The notes beneath the pieces are model-generated. The model made no database searches, was not told where the DNA came from, and saw nothing but the letters and a program-made list of their open reading frames with translations. 64,000 nucleotides of DNA from NCBI GenBank assembly GCA_026000155.1, contig BNYG01000001.1, positions 104,727 through 168,726 on the forward strand. Reading direction: 5' to 3'. Origin of the DNA: Bacteroidia bacterium. Its GTDB lineage: Bacteria > Bacteroidota > Bacteroidia > Bacteroidales > Azobacteroidaceae. Every line of letters starts with the position of its first letter. Position 1 is the first letter of the stretch. A program made the translations under genes and the position numbers. Below, piece after piece: positions 7,098 through 15,637 of this stretch.

Positions 7098-8369
7098 TTA
7101 ATTATTTGTCGTATTTTTCAAATTATAAATCGCAATTAATAAATCTATTTCGTGCGCGGCTTTGGTTTGCCTGGCCGAATTTTCACGGCTCACTTCCTGC
7201 ATCAGGTCGGTGACCGTCAGGGTGCCGTTGGCAACTTTTGCCTCCGCTGATTTTCGGATATTTTCGCGTAAAGCAATGATTTCATCGTCATATTTCATCA
7301 TTTCCTTCAAGCGTTTAATATCCTGATTTTCGCGGGTAACGGCTAAATTCACATTGTACAGGAAAACATCTTTTTGCGTATTAACTGTATTTTTGTTCAC
7401 TTCAATTTTTTGCATATCATTCTTTTGCGTGTAAAGGGCGCCAAAATTCCAGGTTAAACGAATACCGCCGATATAAAAAGGTCCGAATTCGTTCGACAAC
7501 ATATTCAATCCCGGACGACCGATGCCGCCTTGCAAAAATAATCCGACTTTAGGCATATAAGCCGATTGAATCAGGTCTTTTTGTGTATCAAACAACCGGT
7601 TCTGCGCTTCAAACAACTGCATTTCCGGACGGTTAATTTCCGATGAAATCAGGCTTTTTTCGTATAAAGCGACTGCATCCGGATGTTCAAGACTGACGTC
7701 GCCGGACAATTTTTCACCCATCATCATCGCAAGCATTTCTACAAAAGCCTGCCGGGTCGATTGGATTTGTGTACTGACTTGCCGGGCATTCAATTGTTCC
7801 ACTTTCACGGCATCCAAATCCGCTTGGTTGGCCATGCCGTTTTCGATATAACTCGCTACGGTCGTATAATTCCGTTGAAGCTGGTCTTGCAGGATTTGGT
7901 TGAGTTCCAATTGCGCATCGAACATTAAAATGCCGAAAAACAATTGGTTAACCCTATCTTCCAAGGCATAGATTTCCACGTCCACCTGTTTGCTTTCCAC
8001 TTCCGAACCGGCTTCCGTCAGTTTCTTTTGCGAACGGACAGCGCCGCCGTCCCATATAATTTGACTCGCTTCGAGAGTCGCCTGATATTGGTCTTTTTTC
8101 AGACTTGGAATCTCAATTCCCGGAAGGGAAAGCGGAAGAGAAGTTACTTCCGATTGGTAAGTAGCACGTGCATTGAATTGGAATTGAGGCAAATACGCTT
8201 TCGAAGCATTCGACAGGTTATATGCTGTAGATTGCTCGATCAAGTTGTATTTCCGTATCAATGGATAATTCTCCTTCGCCTTTTGTTGGCAATCGTCAAT
8301 CGTCCATTGAGCAAATGCGACCGGTACAAATCCTAACAAAAACACGATGAAAAGGGTTATTTTTCTCAT
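7098..8369 (-). CDS. TolC-family outer membrane efflux protein
   Basis: This 423-residue protein has a Sec signal peptide (MRKITLFIVFLLGFVPVAFA) and two repeated halves rich in amphipathic helices with EA..L/Q patterns, such as ENIRKSAEAKVANGTLTVTDLMQEV near the C-terminus, typical of TolC-like proteins. It should form the trimeric outer-membrane exit duct of this tripartite pump. The ATG overlaps the stop of the tetR gene (8366), so all genes from tetR to the last permease are likely on one mRNA. Confidence 0.93.
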   Translation of the reverse strand: MRKITLFIVFLLGFVPVAFAQWTIDDCQQKAKENYPLIRKYNLIEQSTAYNLSNASKAYLPQFQFNARATYQSEVTSLPLSLPGIEIPSLKKDQYQATLEASQIIWDGGAVRSQKKLTEAGSEVESKQVDVEIYALEDRVNQLFFGILMFDAQLELNQILQDQLQRNYTTVASYIENGMANQADLDAVKVEQLNARQVSTQIQSTRQAFVEMLAMMMGEKLSGDVSLEHPDAVALYEKSLISSEINRPEMQLFEAQNRLFDTQKDLIQSAYMPKVGLFLQGGIGRPGLNMLSNEFGPFYIGGIRLTWNFGALYTQKNDMQKIEVNKNTVNTQKDVFLYNVNLAVTRENQDIKRLKEMMKYDDEIIALRENIRKSAEAKVANGTLTVTDLMQEVSRENSARQTKAAHEIDLLIAIYNLKNTTNN

Positions 8370-8986
8370 ATTTTTAAACTGTTGATGATTATTTCCACAT
8401 TATTTTTCTTTCTTGCTTCCAGGAAATTTTTGTACTGTTCATTCGTGATATCTGCCTGATTGTCGAAAATCGCTTGAGCAGCCACGAAAGCAAAGATATT
8501 CAAAGAAGCGATATTCAATAACAAATCCTGCGCTTGCATGGGACGGATATTTCCTTGACTTTCCTCTTCGTTGATGGCTTGTCTCATCCGTTTCAATATT
8601 TCCATTCCCAAGGGAAGCGCTTTTTGAAGAATTAAATCTTTCCGCTCCTTATCCTGAATAATTTCCCGCAAAACGAACAGAGGCAGTCCCGGTTGTTGAG
8701 TCAGGAAATCGAAATGCGTTTCAATACCTATTTTCAGTTTTTCAAAAAAAGGAAGTTCCCGGTCGAAAGCCTGAACAAAAAATCCCAGGAGCTGGGCCGC
8801 TTTTTGTTCAAATATCCGATTGAAAAGACTCTCCTTGCTCCGGAAATAATAATGCAGCATCGCATGATTGACACCCGCGGCTTCTGCAATTTCCACGCAT
8901 CGGGTAGCGGAATATCCTTTTTCAATAAAGACTCTTTCGGCAGCTTCCAGAATGGTTTGTTCCGTATTCACTTGCTTTAACTCCAT
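8366..8986 (-). CDS. TetR/AcrR family transcriptional regulator of the efflux operon
   Basis: This 206-residue repressor has an N-terminal HTH (ILEAAERVFIEKGYSATRCVEIAEAAGVNHAMLHYYFRSKESLF), typical of TetR, and a helical ligand-binding C-terminal domain. As first gene of the operon it is likely autoregulated through the dyad TAACA/TGTTA at 9004-9017. This follows the CecR-YbhGFSR logic of E. coli, in which a TetR-type regulator controls a YbhGFSR-like pump. The ligand cannot be told from the sequence. Confidence 0.92.
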   Translation of the reverse strand: MELKQVNTEQTILEAAERVFIEKGYSATRCVEIAEAAGVNHAMLHYYFRSKESLFNRIFEQKAAQLLGFFVQAFDRELPFFEKLKIGIETHFDFLTQQPGLPLFVLREIIQDKERKDLILQKALPLGMEILKRMRQAINEEESQGNIRPMQAQDLLLNIASLNIFAFVAAQAIFDNQADITNEQYKNFLEARKKNNVEIIINSLKI

Positions 8987-9003
8987 TGTTTAATAATTTA
9001 GTT

Positions 9004-9033
9004 TAACAATTCTGTTAGTTTTGGACAAAAGTA
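9004..9033 (-). promoter_or_regulatory. Efflux operon promoter with candidate TetR operator
   Basis: On the minus strand TACTTTTG (9033-9026) matches TAnnTTTG. Just downstream, around the expected start site, is the dyad TAACA-ATTC-TGTTA (9004-9017), well placed for a repressor. A -33 box is not obvious. Confidence 0.5.
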
Positions 9034-9136
9034 AAATAAAAAAAGATATAATGCAAATTTTTCAGTAGGGAAATAATGTCAATAGAAATAAATTGTTTTT
9101 GGGTTGCTGTTTCAGCTTGTTTAGGTTTTTTTGATT

Positions 9137-9226
9137 TGGCGGAAAGTGAGGGATTCGAACCCCCGGTACAGTTACCCGTACACCGCATTTCGAGTGCGGC
9201 CCGATCGACCACTCCGGCAACTTTCC
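9137..9226 (-). tRNA. tRNA-Ser (anticodon CGA)
   Basis: The minus strand shows a full class II tRNA: acceptor GGAAAGT/ACTTTCC, anticodon loop CTCGAAA on the CCGCA/TGCGG stem, a long variable arm, a T-loop with GGTTCGAATCC, and an encoded CCA end (9137-9139). The long variable arm and the CGA anticodon identify tRNA-Ser reading UCG. Confidence 0.95.
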
Positions 9227-9324
9227 TTTCTTTTGGATCGACTTGGTAAATAAAAAACAAAATTACACTTTATTTTTTAATAAATGGCGATGTGGAAATA
9301 GAAATTTTTATATAAATTTGCAGT

Positions 9325-9786
9325 ATGAATTCGAGAGTGTATGAACAGGTACTGCATCGACTGGCTGCTTATTGCAGTCGAGGGGAGAGGTGCATTTCCG
9401 ACCTTCGCCGGAAAATGACCCTTTGGGAACTTACGGAGAATGATCAGTCGAGTGTTATCATACATTTACAAAATGAGCACTTCTTCGATGAAAAGCGGTT
9501 TTGCCGGGCGTATATCAATGATAAATCCAAATACGATCATTGGGGAATCAACAAAATCAAATACGAACTGGCGAAAAAACAGATTTCTGAGTCACTCATC
9601 CGGGAAGTTTTAGCCGAAATGGATTTCACAAGCGACCTCAAACAGTTGCACCAATTATTGGAAACCAAAAGAAAGTCGGTGAAAGGAGACAGTGAGTACG
9701 AAATCAATCAGAAACTGAAACGCTTCGCTATCGGGAAAGGATTCCCTCTGGACGAAATTGAAGCTGCTCTCAATTTTAATCCTTGA
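9325..9786 (+). CDS. recX: RecX family regulatory protein
   Basis: This 153-residue protein has three-helix repeats such as RLAAYCSRGERCISDLRRKM, FDEKRFCRAYINDKSKYDHWGINKIKYELAKKQIS and IGKGFPLDEIEAAL, characteristic of RecX, which modulates RecA filaments. A TAAATTTG box (9313-9320) lies only 5 bp before the ATG, so the transcript may be nearly leaderless. The 3' end overlaps the convergent gene's stop by about 10 bp. Confidence 0.9.
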   Translation: MNSRVYEQVLHRLAAYCSRGERCISDLRRKMTLWELTENDQSSVIIHLQNEHFFDEKRFCRAYINDKSKYDHWGINKIKYELAKKQISESLIREVLAEMDFTSDLKQLHQLLETKRKSVKGDSEYEINQKLKRFAIGKGFPLDEIEAALNFNP

Positions 9787-10876
9787 ATTGCAAGTAAGTC
9801 CACACCGGATAATGATCGGAAGTTTTCAATTTCCCTACGGTACAATTATAAGATTTCATATTTTTACTATGGAAAATATAATCGATCCGGAATAAAAACC
9901 GGTTGGTATTAAAACTGATACCCATGCCGTTGCCGCTTTCAACAAAAGAATCCGTCAAATCACCTTTTATCGTATGCCGCGCATACGAAATCGGTGTGTC
10001 GTTGAAATCGCCGCAAACAATGATGTAGGGATTCTTACTTTCCCGGATGACATTGGAGATGATTTTTGCCTGTTTCGCCCTTTTTTTGAAAGACGGTGTC
10101 AAACGTTGATGCATCAGGTGGGTAAATGCTTCCAATTTTTGAGTGTCCGGTTCTTTAGTCAGCTTGTAGTATTCCGACCGGTCGTCGGGTGAAAGATGAT
10201 TCGATTCCAAATGATTGTTAATGAGCGTAACGGTTCTTCCTTTGATATTCAATTCCGCAATAAACGAACCGTTAAATGCACTTTCCACCGGAATTTTTTC
10301 TGCCGATAGAATCGGATATTTAGAAAAAATCGCTAATCCCGGACTTCCGATATAATAATACGGAGTCGCTTTCAAAGCTTGTTGTATAACCACATCCGTA
10401 AGTTTTTGCGCAGGCAAATATTCCTGAAAACATACAATATCCGGATCTTGTTCGATCACGTATTGCAAAATCGGATTGGGATGTTCTTGGGTATGCTGTG
10501 TTATATCTCCAAATCGCATTACATTGTAAGTCAAAAACTTAATGCAATCTTCCGGCACCTCTTTCGTTTTACCGTGAACAGGGAAATACGTATGGATAGA
10601 ACCCCAACAAATGACTAATACCACAAACGTCACCAGCGCTTGTTTTCCTTTTTTAAATAGCAACCAAAAGAGAAGAAACAGACCGTTAAAAGCCAAAATG
10701 AAAGGGAAAAATAATCCGAGAAAAGGGATATAGGAATTCGTAAGGGGAGAAATCCGGTCTGAAAAAGCAGAAATAAGCAGGACAACAAGCCCCACCCCAC
10801 CCATGACGGTAAGGATGCGCCAAAAAAATTGCTTTATCCAGTTACTTGCTTGCGTTAAATAATGTCTTTTTTTCAT
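9776..10876 (-). CDS. Membrane-anchored endonuclease/exonuclease/phosphatase family protein
   Basis: This 366-residue protein has three N-terminal hydrophobic segments (about 15-38, 46-70, 76-98), then an EEP fold. Visible signatures are TYNVMRFGD, CFQEYL (metal-binding Glu), NNHLESNHLS (His), CGDFNDTP (Asp/Asn) and SDHYPVW (terminal Asp-His). This fits the Bacteroidota membrane EEP hydrolases, whose substrates are mostly unknown. Its start overlaps the end of the rhomboid gene (10842), so it is probably cotranscribed with the two rhomboid genes. Confidence 0.88.
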   Translation of the reverse strand: MKKRHYLTQASNWIKQFFWRILTVMGGVGLVVLLISAFSDRISPLTNSYIPFLGLFFPFILAFNGLFLLFWLLFKKGKQALVTFVVLVICWGSIHTYFPVHGKTKEVPEDCIKFLTYNVMRFGDITQHTQEHPNPILQYVIEQDPDIVCFQEYLPAQKLTDVVIQQALKATPYYYIGSPGLAIFSKYPILSAEKIPVESAFNGSFIAELNIKGRTVTLINNHLESNHLSPDDRSEYYKLTKEPDTQKLEAFTHLMHQRLTPSFKKRAKQAKIISNVIRESKNPYIIVCGDFNDTPISYARHTIKGDLTDSFVESGNGMGISFNTNRFLFRIDYIFHSKNMKSYNCTVGKLKTSDHYPVWTYLQFKD

Positions 10877-11726
10877 TTTCAGATAAACTGTTGTAACCCG
10901 ACCTTTTTATTTTGTCCAAGATCCGGTCAATTTCGTTATTTTGCTCGCTTTTCCGTTTATTGTATTCCTGATCCGTTTCCGGACGACCGTATATTTTTGT
11001 AAAGGAAGGCTTTCGTTCCCTTTTTGTAAAAAGATTAGCGATCTTGTCAAGGACAAAATTAATTCCGGAAGTCAAATCCTTCCCCTTGAGAAAGGCGTTG
11101 GCAAACCAAATTCCCATTAGCGCTCCGCCAATATGAGCGATATGTCCACCCGGATTATCGGATTCGATGGACACTAAATCCAGGATAAAGAAAAAGCCGG
11201 CAATATAAATCAATTTGATATTTCCGAGAAACAACAAACTAATTTCATAATCCTTTTTGTAAAAAGCAGTGGCAAAAACAATCGCCATCACAGATGCCGA
11301 AGCGCCGATAAGATAGGAATGATCGATGGAATCACGGAAATAAGGGAAAAGATTATACGATAAAACAAATAACAAACCGCCGACTATTCCGCCCAATACA
11401 TACAAGCCTCCCAATTGCTTGGGTCCGAAAAAACGAAGGAAAATCTGACCGAACCAATAGAGCCACAACAAATTAAATACAATATGCCAAAATCCCAAAT
11501 GAGTAAACATATAGCTAATCAGTGTCCAGGGACGATAGGCTAATTGCGTCAGTGAAGCGGGAAGTTCAAAAAAGGCAATCAAAGGAACCGGAGAAATCTT
11601 GAATAGCAAAAAAAACACGCCCACTACCTTAATCAAAAGGAAAACCAAGAGATTGATAATCAGCAATGTGGATAACACCGATTTCTGTTTAAAAAAACGT
11701 TCGATATTAGAAAAAACGGTTGCCAT
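10842..11726 (-). CDS. Rhomboid family intramembrane serine protease
   Basis: This 294-residue membrane protein has six hydrophobic segments. The catalytic serine lies in GASAS (141-145, Ser143) and the partner histidine in GGHIAHIGGALMG. HIVFNLLWLYWFG matches the conserved HxxxN region. It has a 90-residue charged cytoplasmic tail (KRERKPSFTKIYGRPETDQEYNKRK on) as in Bacteroidota homologues. It overlaps the second rhomboid gene upstream and the EEP gene downstream. Confidence 0.92.
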   Translation of the reverse strand: MATVFSNIERFFKQKSVLSTLLIINLLVFLLIKVVGVFFLLFKISPVPLIAFFELPASLTQLAYRPWTLISYMFTHLGFWHIVFNLLWLYWFGQIFLRFFGPKQLGGLYVLGGIVGGLLFVLSYNLFPYFRDSIDHSYLIGASASVMAIVFATAFYKKDYEISLLFLGNIKLIYIAGFFFILDLVSIESDNPGGHIAHIGGALMGIWFANAFLKGKDLTSGINFVLDKIANLFTKRERKPSFTKIYGRPETDQEYNKRKSEQNNEIDRILDKIKRSGYNSLSENEKKTLFNASK

Positions 11727-12342
11727 TATCTATTCCTTTCTTTTTCCAGTAAAGTATCATGAAAATTCCGAACAACATACCGCCCAAATGGGCAAAATGC
11801 GCGACATTATCTCCTGCCCGGTTGGAAATTCCAAAATATAATTCGAGTAATCCATACCCAATCACCACATATTTGGCTTTGATCGGAATCGGAATAAACA
11901 TAATGTAAAGCGGAATATTGGGGAAAATCATTCCGAATGCCAACAGGATGCCGAAAACCGATCCGGAAGCGCCAATCGTAAATGTATCAATGCCTTGCAG
12001 ATAACAAACCAATAATTGAATCAATCCGGCGCCGATTCCCGTAATCATATAATAAATCAGAAACCGCTTCGGTCCCCAATAATATTCCAACGACCGTCCA
12101 AACATATACAGGGCAAACATATTGAAGAACAAATGCCAAAACTCCGTATGCGTAAACATATAGGTAACCAACTGGTAAATATAGAATTCGCCGGTATGAA
12201 TCGAATACAAACCTAAAATATAAACCAATCCCATTCGTTGGAACAGGAAGCAGGCGCCCCACACGATAACATTAATAATCAGAAGGTTTCGCGTAACCTG
12301 CGGAATGGAACTCAAAAAATTATTACTCCCTAAAATTGCCAT
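11707..12342 (-). CDS. Rhomboid family intramembrane serine protease
   Basis: Paralogue of the downstream gene, 211 residues from the preferred start MAILGSNNFL at 12342 (another in-frame Met lies at 12366). The catalytic serine is in GASGS and the histidine in NVAHFAHLGGMLFG; HLFFNMFALYMFG is the HxxxN helix. Tandem rhomboid genes of this kind are common in Bacteroidota. Substrates cannot be predicted. Confidence 0.92.
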   Translation of the reverse strand: MAILGSNNFLSSIPQVTRNLLIINVIVWGACFLFQRMGLVYILGLYSIHTGEFYIYQLVTYMFTHTEFWHLFFNMFALYMFGRSLEYYWGPKRFLIYYMITGIGAGLIQLLVCYLQGIDTFTIGASGSVFGILLAFGMIFPNIPLYIMFIPIPIKAKYVVIGYGLLELYFGISNRAGDNVAHFAHLGGMLFGIFMILYWKKKGIDNGNRFF

Positions 12343-12495
12343 AAAATTTATTTGCCATTTTCTCAATAAGCATGCAAAAGCGAAGCTATTAAGTATTTTT
12401 TATGACTGCAAAGATAGACAGTTTGCGCCATTATCAAAAGTTTATAATGAAAAAATTTAATAACGATAGTTGGCATCCTTGTTTTAACAAACTAA

Positions 12496-12817
12496 TCATT
12501 CTTTCAATAAGGAGATAATTCGATTGACAACATGATTCATCAATTGAAAGGAAATATTCCCTGCTTTTCTAATAATCAGATTTTTATCCGCAGCAAAAAT
12601 TCGTGTAGGCCGTATAAACGAATGAACCGGCAATGAACCGGACATAAAATTTATAGATTCAAGATCTATTGCTAATGCTTCATTCGGGCGCTGTGAAGTG
12701 ATTTATATCATTGCCTGGAAAATTCGCCAAAACTAAAGCAGGCCTTTTTTTGATTCCGGACAAGTCCGAATAAGGAAATGGAATAACGACAACATCGCCT
12801 TTTACAAATTTTTCCAT
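12496..12817 (-). pseudogene. Frameshifted PemK/MazF-type toxin gene
   Basis: From ATG 12817 the minus strand reads MEKFVKGDVVVIPFPYSDLSG, then IKKRPALVLANFPGND, the typical MazF/PemK start, and hits a TGA soon after. In another frame the homology continues (ITSQRPNEALAIDL, GSLPVHSFIRPTRIFAADK) to a TGA at 12496. The total length of 322 nt is not a multiple of three, so an indel around 12685-12715 has broken an RNase toxin of about 107 residues. Its start overlaps the stop of the antitoxin gene, the usual order for this type II module. An assembly error at one spot is the alternative. Confidence 0.8.
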
Positions 12818-12999
12818 GCCTCATTTTCTTCTGGAGTTAACCAATCTTTTGCCAAAAGGTTCTCACTTGCCAGATATGTCTCAATAACCTCTGATTCAGA
12901 CGTATCTCTTTTCATAAATTCTCTTAAAAAAATACCTTTTGTAAGGTTGTTGTTTGTTTCTACGATTGTCCTCATAGCTAACTGTATTTTAAAATTCAT
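12802..12999 (-). CDS. Putative antitoxin of the MazF-type pair
   Basis: This small protein (65 residues from MNFKIQLAM at 12999, or 57 from MRTIVETNNN at 12975) ends LTPEENEAWKNL and overlaps the toxin start by about 16 bp. Size, charge and position fit a MazE-like antitoxin. A longer frame extends upstream but would overlap the neighbouring repressor gene, so I use the shorter start. The toxin is broken, so this may be an orphan under weak selection. Confidence 0.6.
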   Translation of the reverse strand: MNFKIQLAMRTIVETNNNLTKGIFLREFMKRDTSESEVIETYLASENLLAKDWLTPEENEAWKNL

Positions 13000-13042
13000 A
13001 ATTATAATGCAAATATAAAAACTATTTTTTACAAACCAATCT

Positions 13043-13420
13043 TTAGTTGACCATTTTATTTTTAATTTCTTCCAATTGAATACGTAAATTTCTGTTTTCC
13101 TCATATAATTCATTGTTTTTCAAAAGGGATTTATTCAAATCTTCCATAATCTTATCATACATTTCTTTATAATCAAGATTTATTTCTATAGTAGTTTCCG
13201 GTATTTCTATATTGCCTCTACCAACAAGAAGCCATGTCATTGAATAGTTAGGAAATTTTTCTGCAATCTTAATTAGGATATCCGAACCGGGATTAGAATC
13301 CCTTTGAAATATTGTATTTATTGTATTGTTCGATATATCAATGATTTCACAAAACTTCTTTAGTGTAATATTTTCACTTTTAATTAATTGTCTGATTCTT
13401 TTATTTACTAAATTTTCCAT
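13043..13420 (-). CDS. XRE-type HTH repressor with coiled-coil tail
   Basis: This 125-residue protein begins with a CI-like helix-turn-helix (RIRQLIKSENITLKKFCEIIDISNNTINTIFQRDSN), then SMTWLLVGRG, a phrase typical of Bacteroidota phage-type repressors, and a C-terminal coiled coil (about 75-125). It is transcribed away from the 13618 gene, with two operator-like repeats between them. It probably represses the rightward unit and possibly itself. Confidence 0.8.
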   Translation of the reverse strand: MENLVNKRIRQLIKSENITLKKFCEIIDISNNTINTIFQRDSNPGSDILIKIAEKFPNYSMTWLLVGRGNIEIPETTIEINLDYKEMYDKIMEDLNKSLLKNNELYEENRNLRIQLEEIKNKMVN

Positions 13421-13478
13421 TTCTTATATCTAACTAATTGAATATAAATATAATATAGATTTCATTATTTAGAATCAA

Positions 13479-13550
13479 TATAAATAAAGTTCATAGGAGC
13501 ATTATTTAACAATTTTTGTATAAATAATGTTCAATTGAGCATTATCTTTG
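13479..13550 (+). promoter_or_regulatory. Tandem operator repeats and promoter between divergent regulator genes
   Basis: Two 27-bp direct repeats (13479-13505 and 13519-13545, 40-bp period) share TATAAATAA.GTTCA...GAGCATTAT. The second contains the near-palindrome ATGTTCAATTGAGCAT. TATCTTTG (13543-13550) matches the -7 box and overlaps repeat 2, so binding of the XRE protein would block rightward transcription. Confidence 0.55.
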
Positions 13551-13617
13551 CATTTGAAAAGTAATTGAGACGCTTTTTTCAGTGCAAAAAAACGCATTGG
13601 AGCAAAGGTAATAAAAA

Positions 13618-13827
13618 ATGGAAACAAAAATAAACCAATCTCGTAAAATTAGGGTGAGAGAAAAATTCTTGTCGATTCCGGCAGGAAATTCAATACTATT
13701 TAAAACGAAAGAAATAAAGTCGGGATCGGCAAGGGCAGCCATGTCTTCACTCAACAACGAAGGCTATCTTTTTGAAGTAACGGAAAAAGGGTTAATTGAT
13801 GAAATCAAGATAACCCGGATAAAGTGA
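13618..13827 (+). CDS. Small conserved-looking protein, possibly winged-helix DNA-binding
   Basis: This 69-residue basic protein (RKIRVREKFLSIPAGNSILF, then SGSARAAMSSLNNEGYLFEVT) has a helix followed by a beta-hairpin-like end (EKGLIDEIKITRIK), compatible with a small winged helix, but I do not recognise the family. It is the first gene rightward from the operator region and precedes the secreted protein at 13961 by 133 bp. It may act as a cro-like partner of the XRE repressor. Confidence 0.6.
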   Translation: METKINQSRKIRVREKFLSIPAGNSILFKTKEIKSGSARAAMSSLNNEGYLFEVTEKGLIDEIKITRIK

Positions 13828-13851
13828 AAAAAGCGCCCGCTTAATCTATAG

Positions 13852-13909
13852 GGTAAAGACAATCCGGTTCTTGTTTATCATTTTCATTCGCTGTTTGGTT
13901 GTCTTTACC
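13852..13909 (+). promoter_or_regulatory. Leader hairpin upstream of secreted protein gene
   Basis: GGTAAAGACAA (13852-13862) and TTGTCTTTACC (13899-13909) are exact complements 36 nt apart, and ATCATTTTCATTC lies in the loop. A similar arrangement (GGTAAAGGCAA ... TTGTCTTTAGC) precedes the paralogue at 60872, suggesting a shared regulatory RNA or operator. Confidence 0.5.
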
Positions 13910-13960
13910 TTGATTTAACAAATAAACAAATAATAAATTTCTAATTTTAATAAATATAAA

Positions 13961-14614
13961 ATGAAAAAAATGATTTTTTTAATGCTGACACTTATCGTTT
14001 TGAGTGCAGCAAATGTGAATGCACAAGTACAAATTGGCGGAACAAAAGGCCCCGACAAATCGGCTGTATTGGATTTGAATGGAGATGCCGGAACTGCTAC
14101 CGGTGGTTTGGCTCTTCCCCGGGTGGAATTGGCGAACGACCAATCGACACTTAATGGTGTAGAACCTCAACCTGGAACGGTTGTGTATAACACCGGTTCG
14201 GAAGAGGTGCTGGAAGGTACGTATGTGTGGACAAAACTGGACAAAAACGCTAGCGGTATAGTTAGTTTGCCATCGGATAGCGGGAAAATTTTGATGGCTA
14301 CTAAAGAGGGTACCGTATGGATTCCACAAACTGGCGTTGTAACTAATTGGTTGGAAGACCTGGAAATCGCCAACACCGTGCCGGGCAACGAAACGGGCCG
14401 TTTACGGCTTGTGTGGCAAGGCGCACGCGATGTATTGCCGCCTTACACTGGTATTATCGTACACGCAGTAGGTGTGAGACGCGGTGATATATGCATCGAT
14501 TCTTATCATTACATGCGTCCAATACCATGGTACGATTATTTTCTTCTGGAGTCTCCGATCAAAGACGAAGTGATGGCTGGTAACATTTCGTGTTATCGCT
14601 GGGTGAAAGATTGA
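13961..14614 (+). CDS. Secreted protein, short paralogue of the 47003 and 60872 surface proteins
   Basis: This 217-residue protein has a Sec signal peptide (MKKMIFLMLTLIVLSAANVNA) nearly identical to those of the proteins at 47003 and 60872, followed by the shared start VQIGGTKGPDKSAVLDLNGD...GGLALPRVEL. It lacks the Big-like and FISUMP/DUF1566 domains of the longer paralogues and ends with a different domain (GRLRLVWQGARDVLPPYTGI...YRWVKD) that I do not recognise. It is probably exported to the periplasm or surface. Upstream are a leader hairpin and a small regulator gene. Confidence 0.75.
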   Translation: MKKMIFLMLTLIVLSAANVNAQVQIGGTKGPDKSAVLDLNGDAGTATGGLALPRVELANDQSTLNGVEPQPGTVVYNTGSEEVLEGTYVWTKLDKNASGIVSLPSDSGKILMATKEGTVWIPQTGVVTNWLEDLEIANTVPGNETGRLRLVWQGARDVLPPYTGIIVHAVGVRRGDICIDSYHYMRPIPWYDYFLLESPIKDEVMAGNISCYRWVKD

Positions 14615-14783
14615 GTTATTTACTAAATGTGTCTATCTGTCCGTGAAATGTATTGAAATTCGCGGAGTGTGTAATAGGGTTGCAGCTAAACAATTCTTCC
14701 AGGTTTCACTACTCAATTATTTTTTGAGAATAAAAAGTGTTGGTGAAGCCGGAAGCATTTGTTTTGTCATTAATGCATACAAA

Positions 14784-15383
14784 TCAGGAATAATCAAGTA
14801 AGCGGATTAAGTCGAAATACATCAATCGTGTTTTCAATTCTTTTCCGTCCGGTAAGCCGATAGAATCTTTTTCTTGCTTTTCGGTTGAAAAAAGAGTTTG
14901 AAAGCCGTTGGTCTCATAATATTTCTTGGTACTTTCATTGTTATAGGCATCAACAGTCAGATAGCGGCAACCATTTTTATTTTCCGGTGCTGCGACCCAC
15001 ATTTTTATGAAATCCATCAGCTTCGTTCCTATACCTTTCTTTGCGTATTCTTTATTTACGCCCAATCGGCCAATTAAAGTAGATGGATAAGAAGTAAGGT
15101 GCTTCTCATGCGGAATGTTTTCCGTCAGCTTTTTTCGCCGACTACCGGGTAAGTTTTTACTATCAATACCGGAATTTGACAACGTAAAAGCACAGACGAT
15201 TACAGACAAATCTGCATTTAGACGGTAACAATACGACTTCCCCAATAATTGCCGGTTATAATTATCGGCATCGTTGAGGAAAAAATCGTCTAAATCTTTA
15301 TCTCCACAGCTAAAAGTTTGACATTGCGACAATGTTTCCTCATCTAATGGAAATATTGTACAAAATTCACGAAGAAATCCCAT
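14784..15383 (-). CDS. GNAT family N-acetyltransferase, likely toxin
   Basis: This 199-residue protein has a GNAT core: IGRLGVNKEYAKKGIGTKLMDFI is the acetyl-CoA-binding Q/RxxGxG/A region, and GCRYLTVDAYNNESTKKYYETNGF is the beta5-alpha4 motif. Length and pairing with a short upstream gene resemble TacT-like toxins that acetylate aminoacyl-tRNA. It starts 5 bp after the partner's stop codon. Confidence 0.8.
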   Translation of the reverse strand: MGFLREFCTIFPLDEETLSQCQTFSCGDKDLDDFFLNDADNYNRQLLGKSYCYRLNADLSVIVCAFTLSNSGIDSKNLPGSRRKKLTENIPHEKHLTSYPSTLIGRLGVNKEYAKKGIGTKLMDFIKMWVAAPENKNGCRYLTVDAYNNESTKKYYETNGFQTLFSTEKQEKDSIGLPDGKELKTRLMYFDLIRLLDYS

Positions 15384-15388
15384 AAATT

Positions 15389-15568
15389 TTATCTTTTACT
15401 ATTTTCCATTCGGGCTTTGTAATCGGCTACAATCGCATTGTAATCATCGATCGCTTCCTGCGAAAATTTAATTGTTCCACGCTCTCTTTCAGCTTTTCTT
15501 GCTTCTCTCTCGAACCGTCGTGCTACCTCGCCTTCCAAGACGGGGAAACTTCTGATTGGTATGGCCAT
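15389..15568 (-). CDS. Short partner of the GNAT protein, likely antitoxin
   Basis: From ATG 15568 the minus strand encodes 59 residues (MAIPIRSFPVLEGEVARRFE ... ending DYKARMENSKR). It is strongly charged and mostly helical. A tiny gene immediately before a toxin-like GNAT gene in the same direction is the standard type II arrangement. The N-terminus (IPIRSFPVLEGEVARRF) may bind DNA or the toxin. No matching family comes to mind. Confidence 0.65.
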   Translation of the reverse strand: MAIPIRSFPVLEGEVARRFEREARKAERERGTIKFSQEAIDDYNAIVADYKARMENSKR

Positions 15569-15637
15569 AATTATTTATTTTTTAAAGTTTGACTTATTGC
15601 ACAAAGATAGAAATAAAAAACAAATTATGAAATTTTT

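Noticed and set aside
13542-13757. 71-codon minus-strand frame between the regulators
   Set aside because: It is antisense to the 13618 gene and covers the operator region; no start signal or homology.
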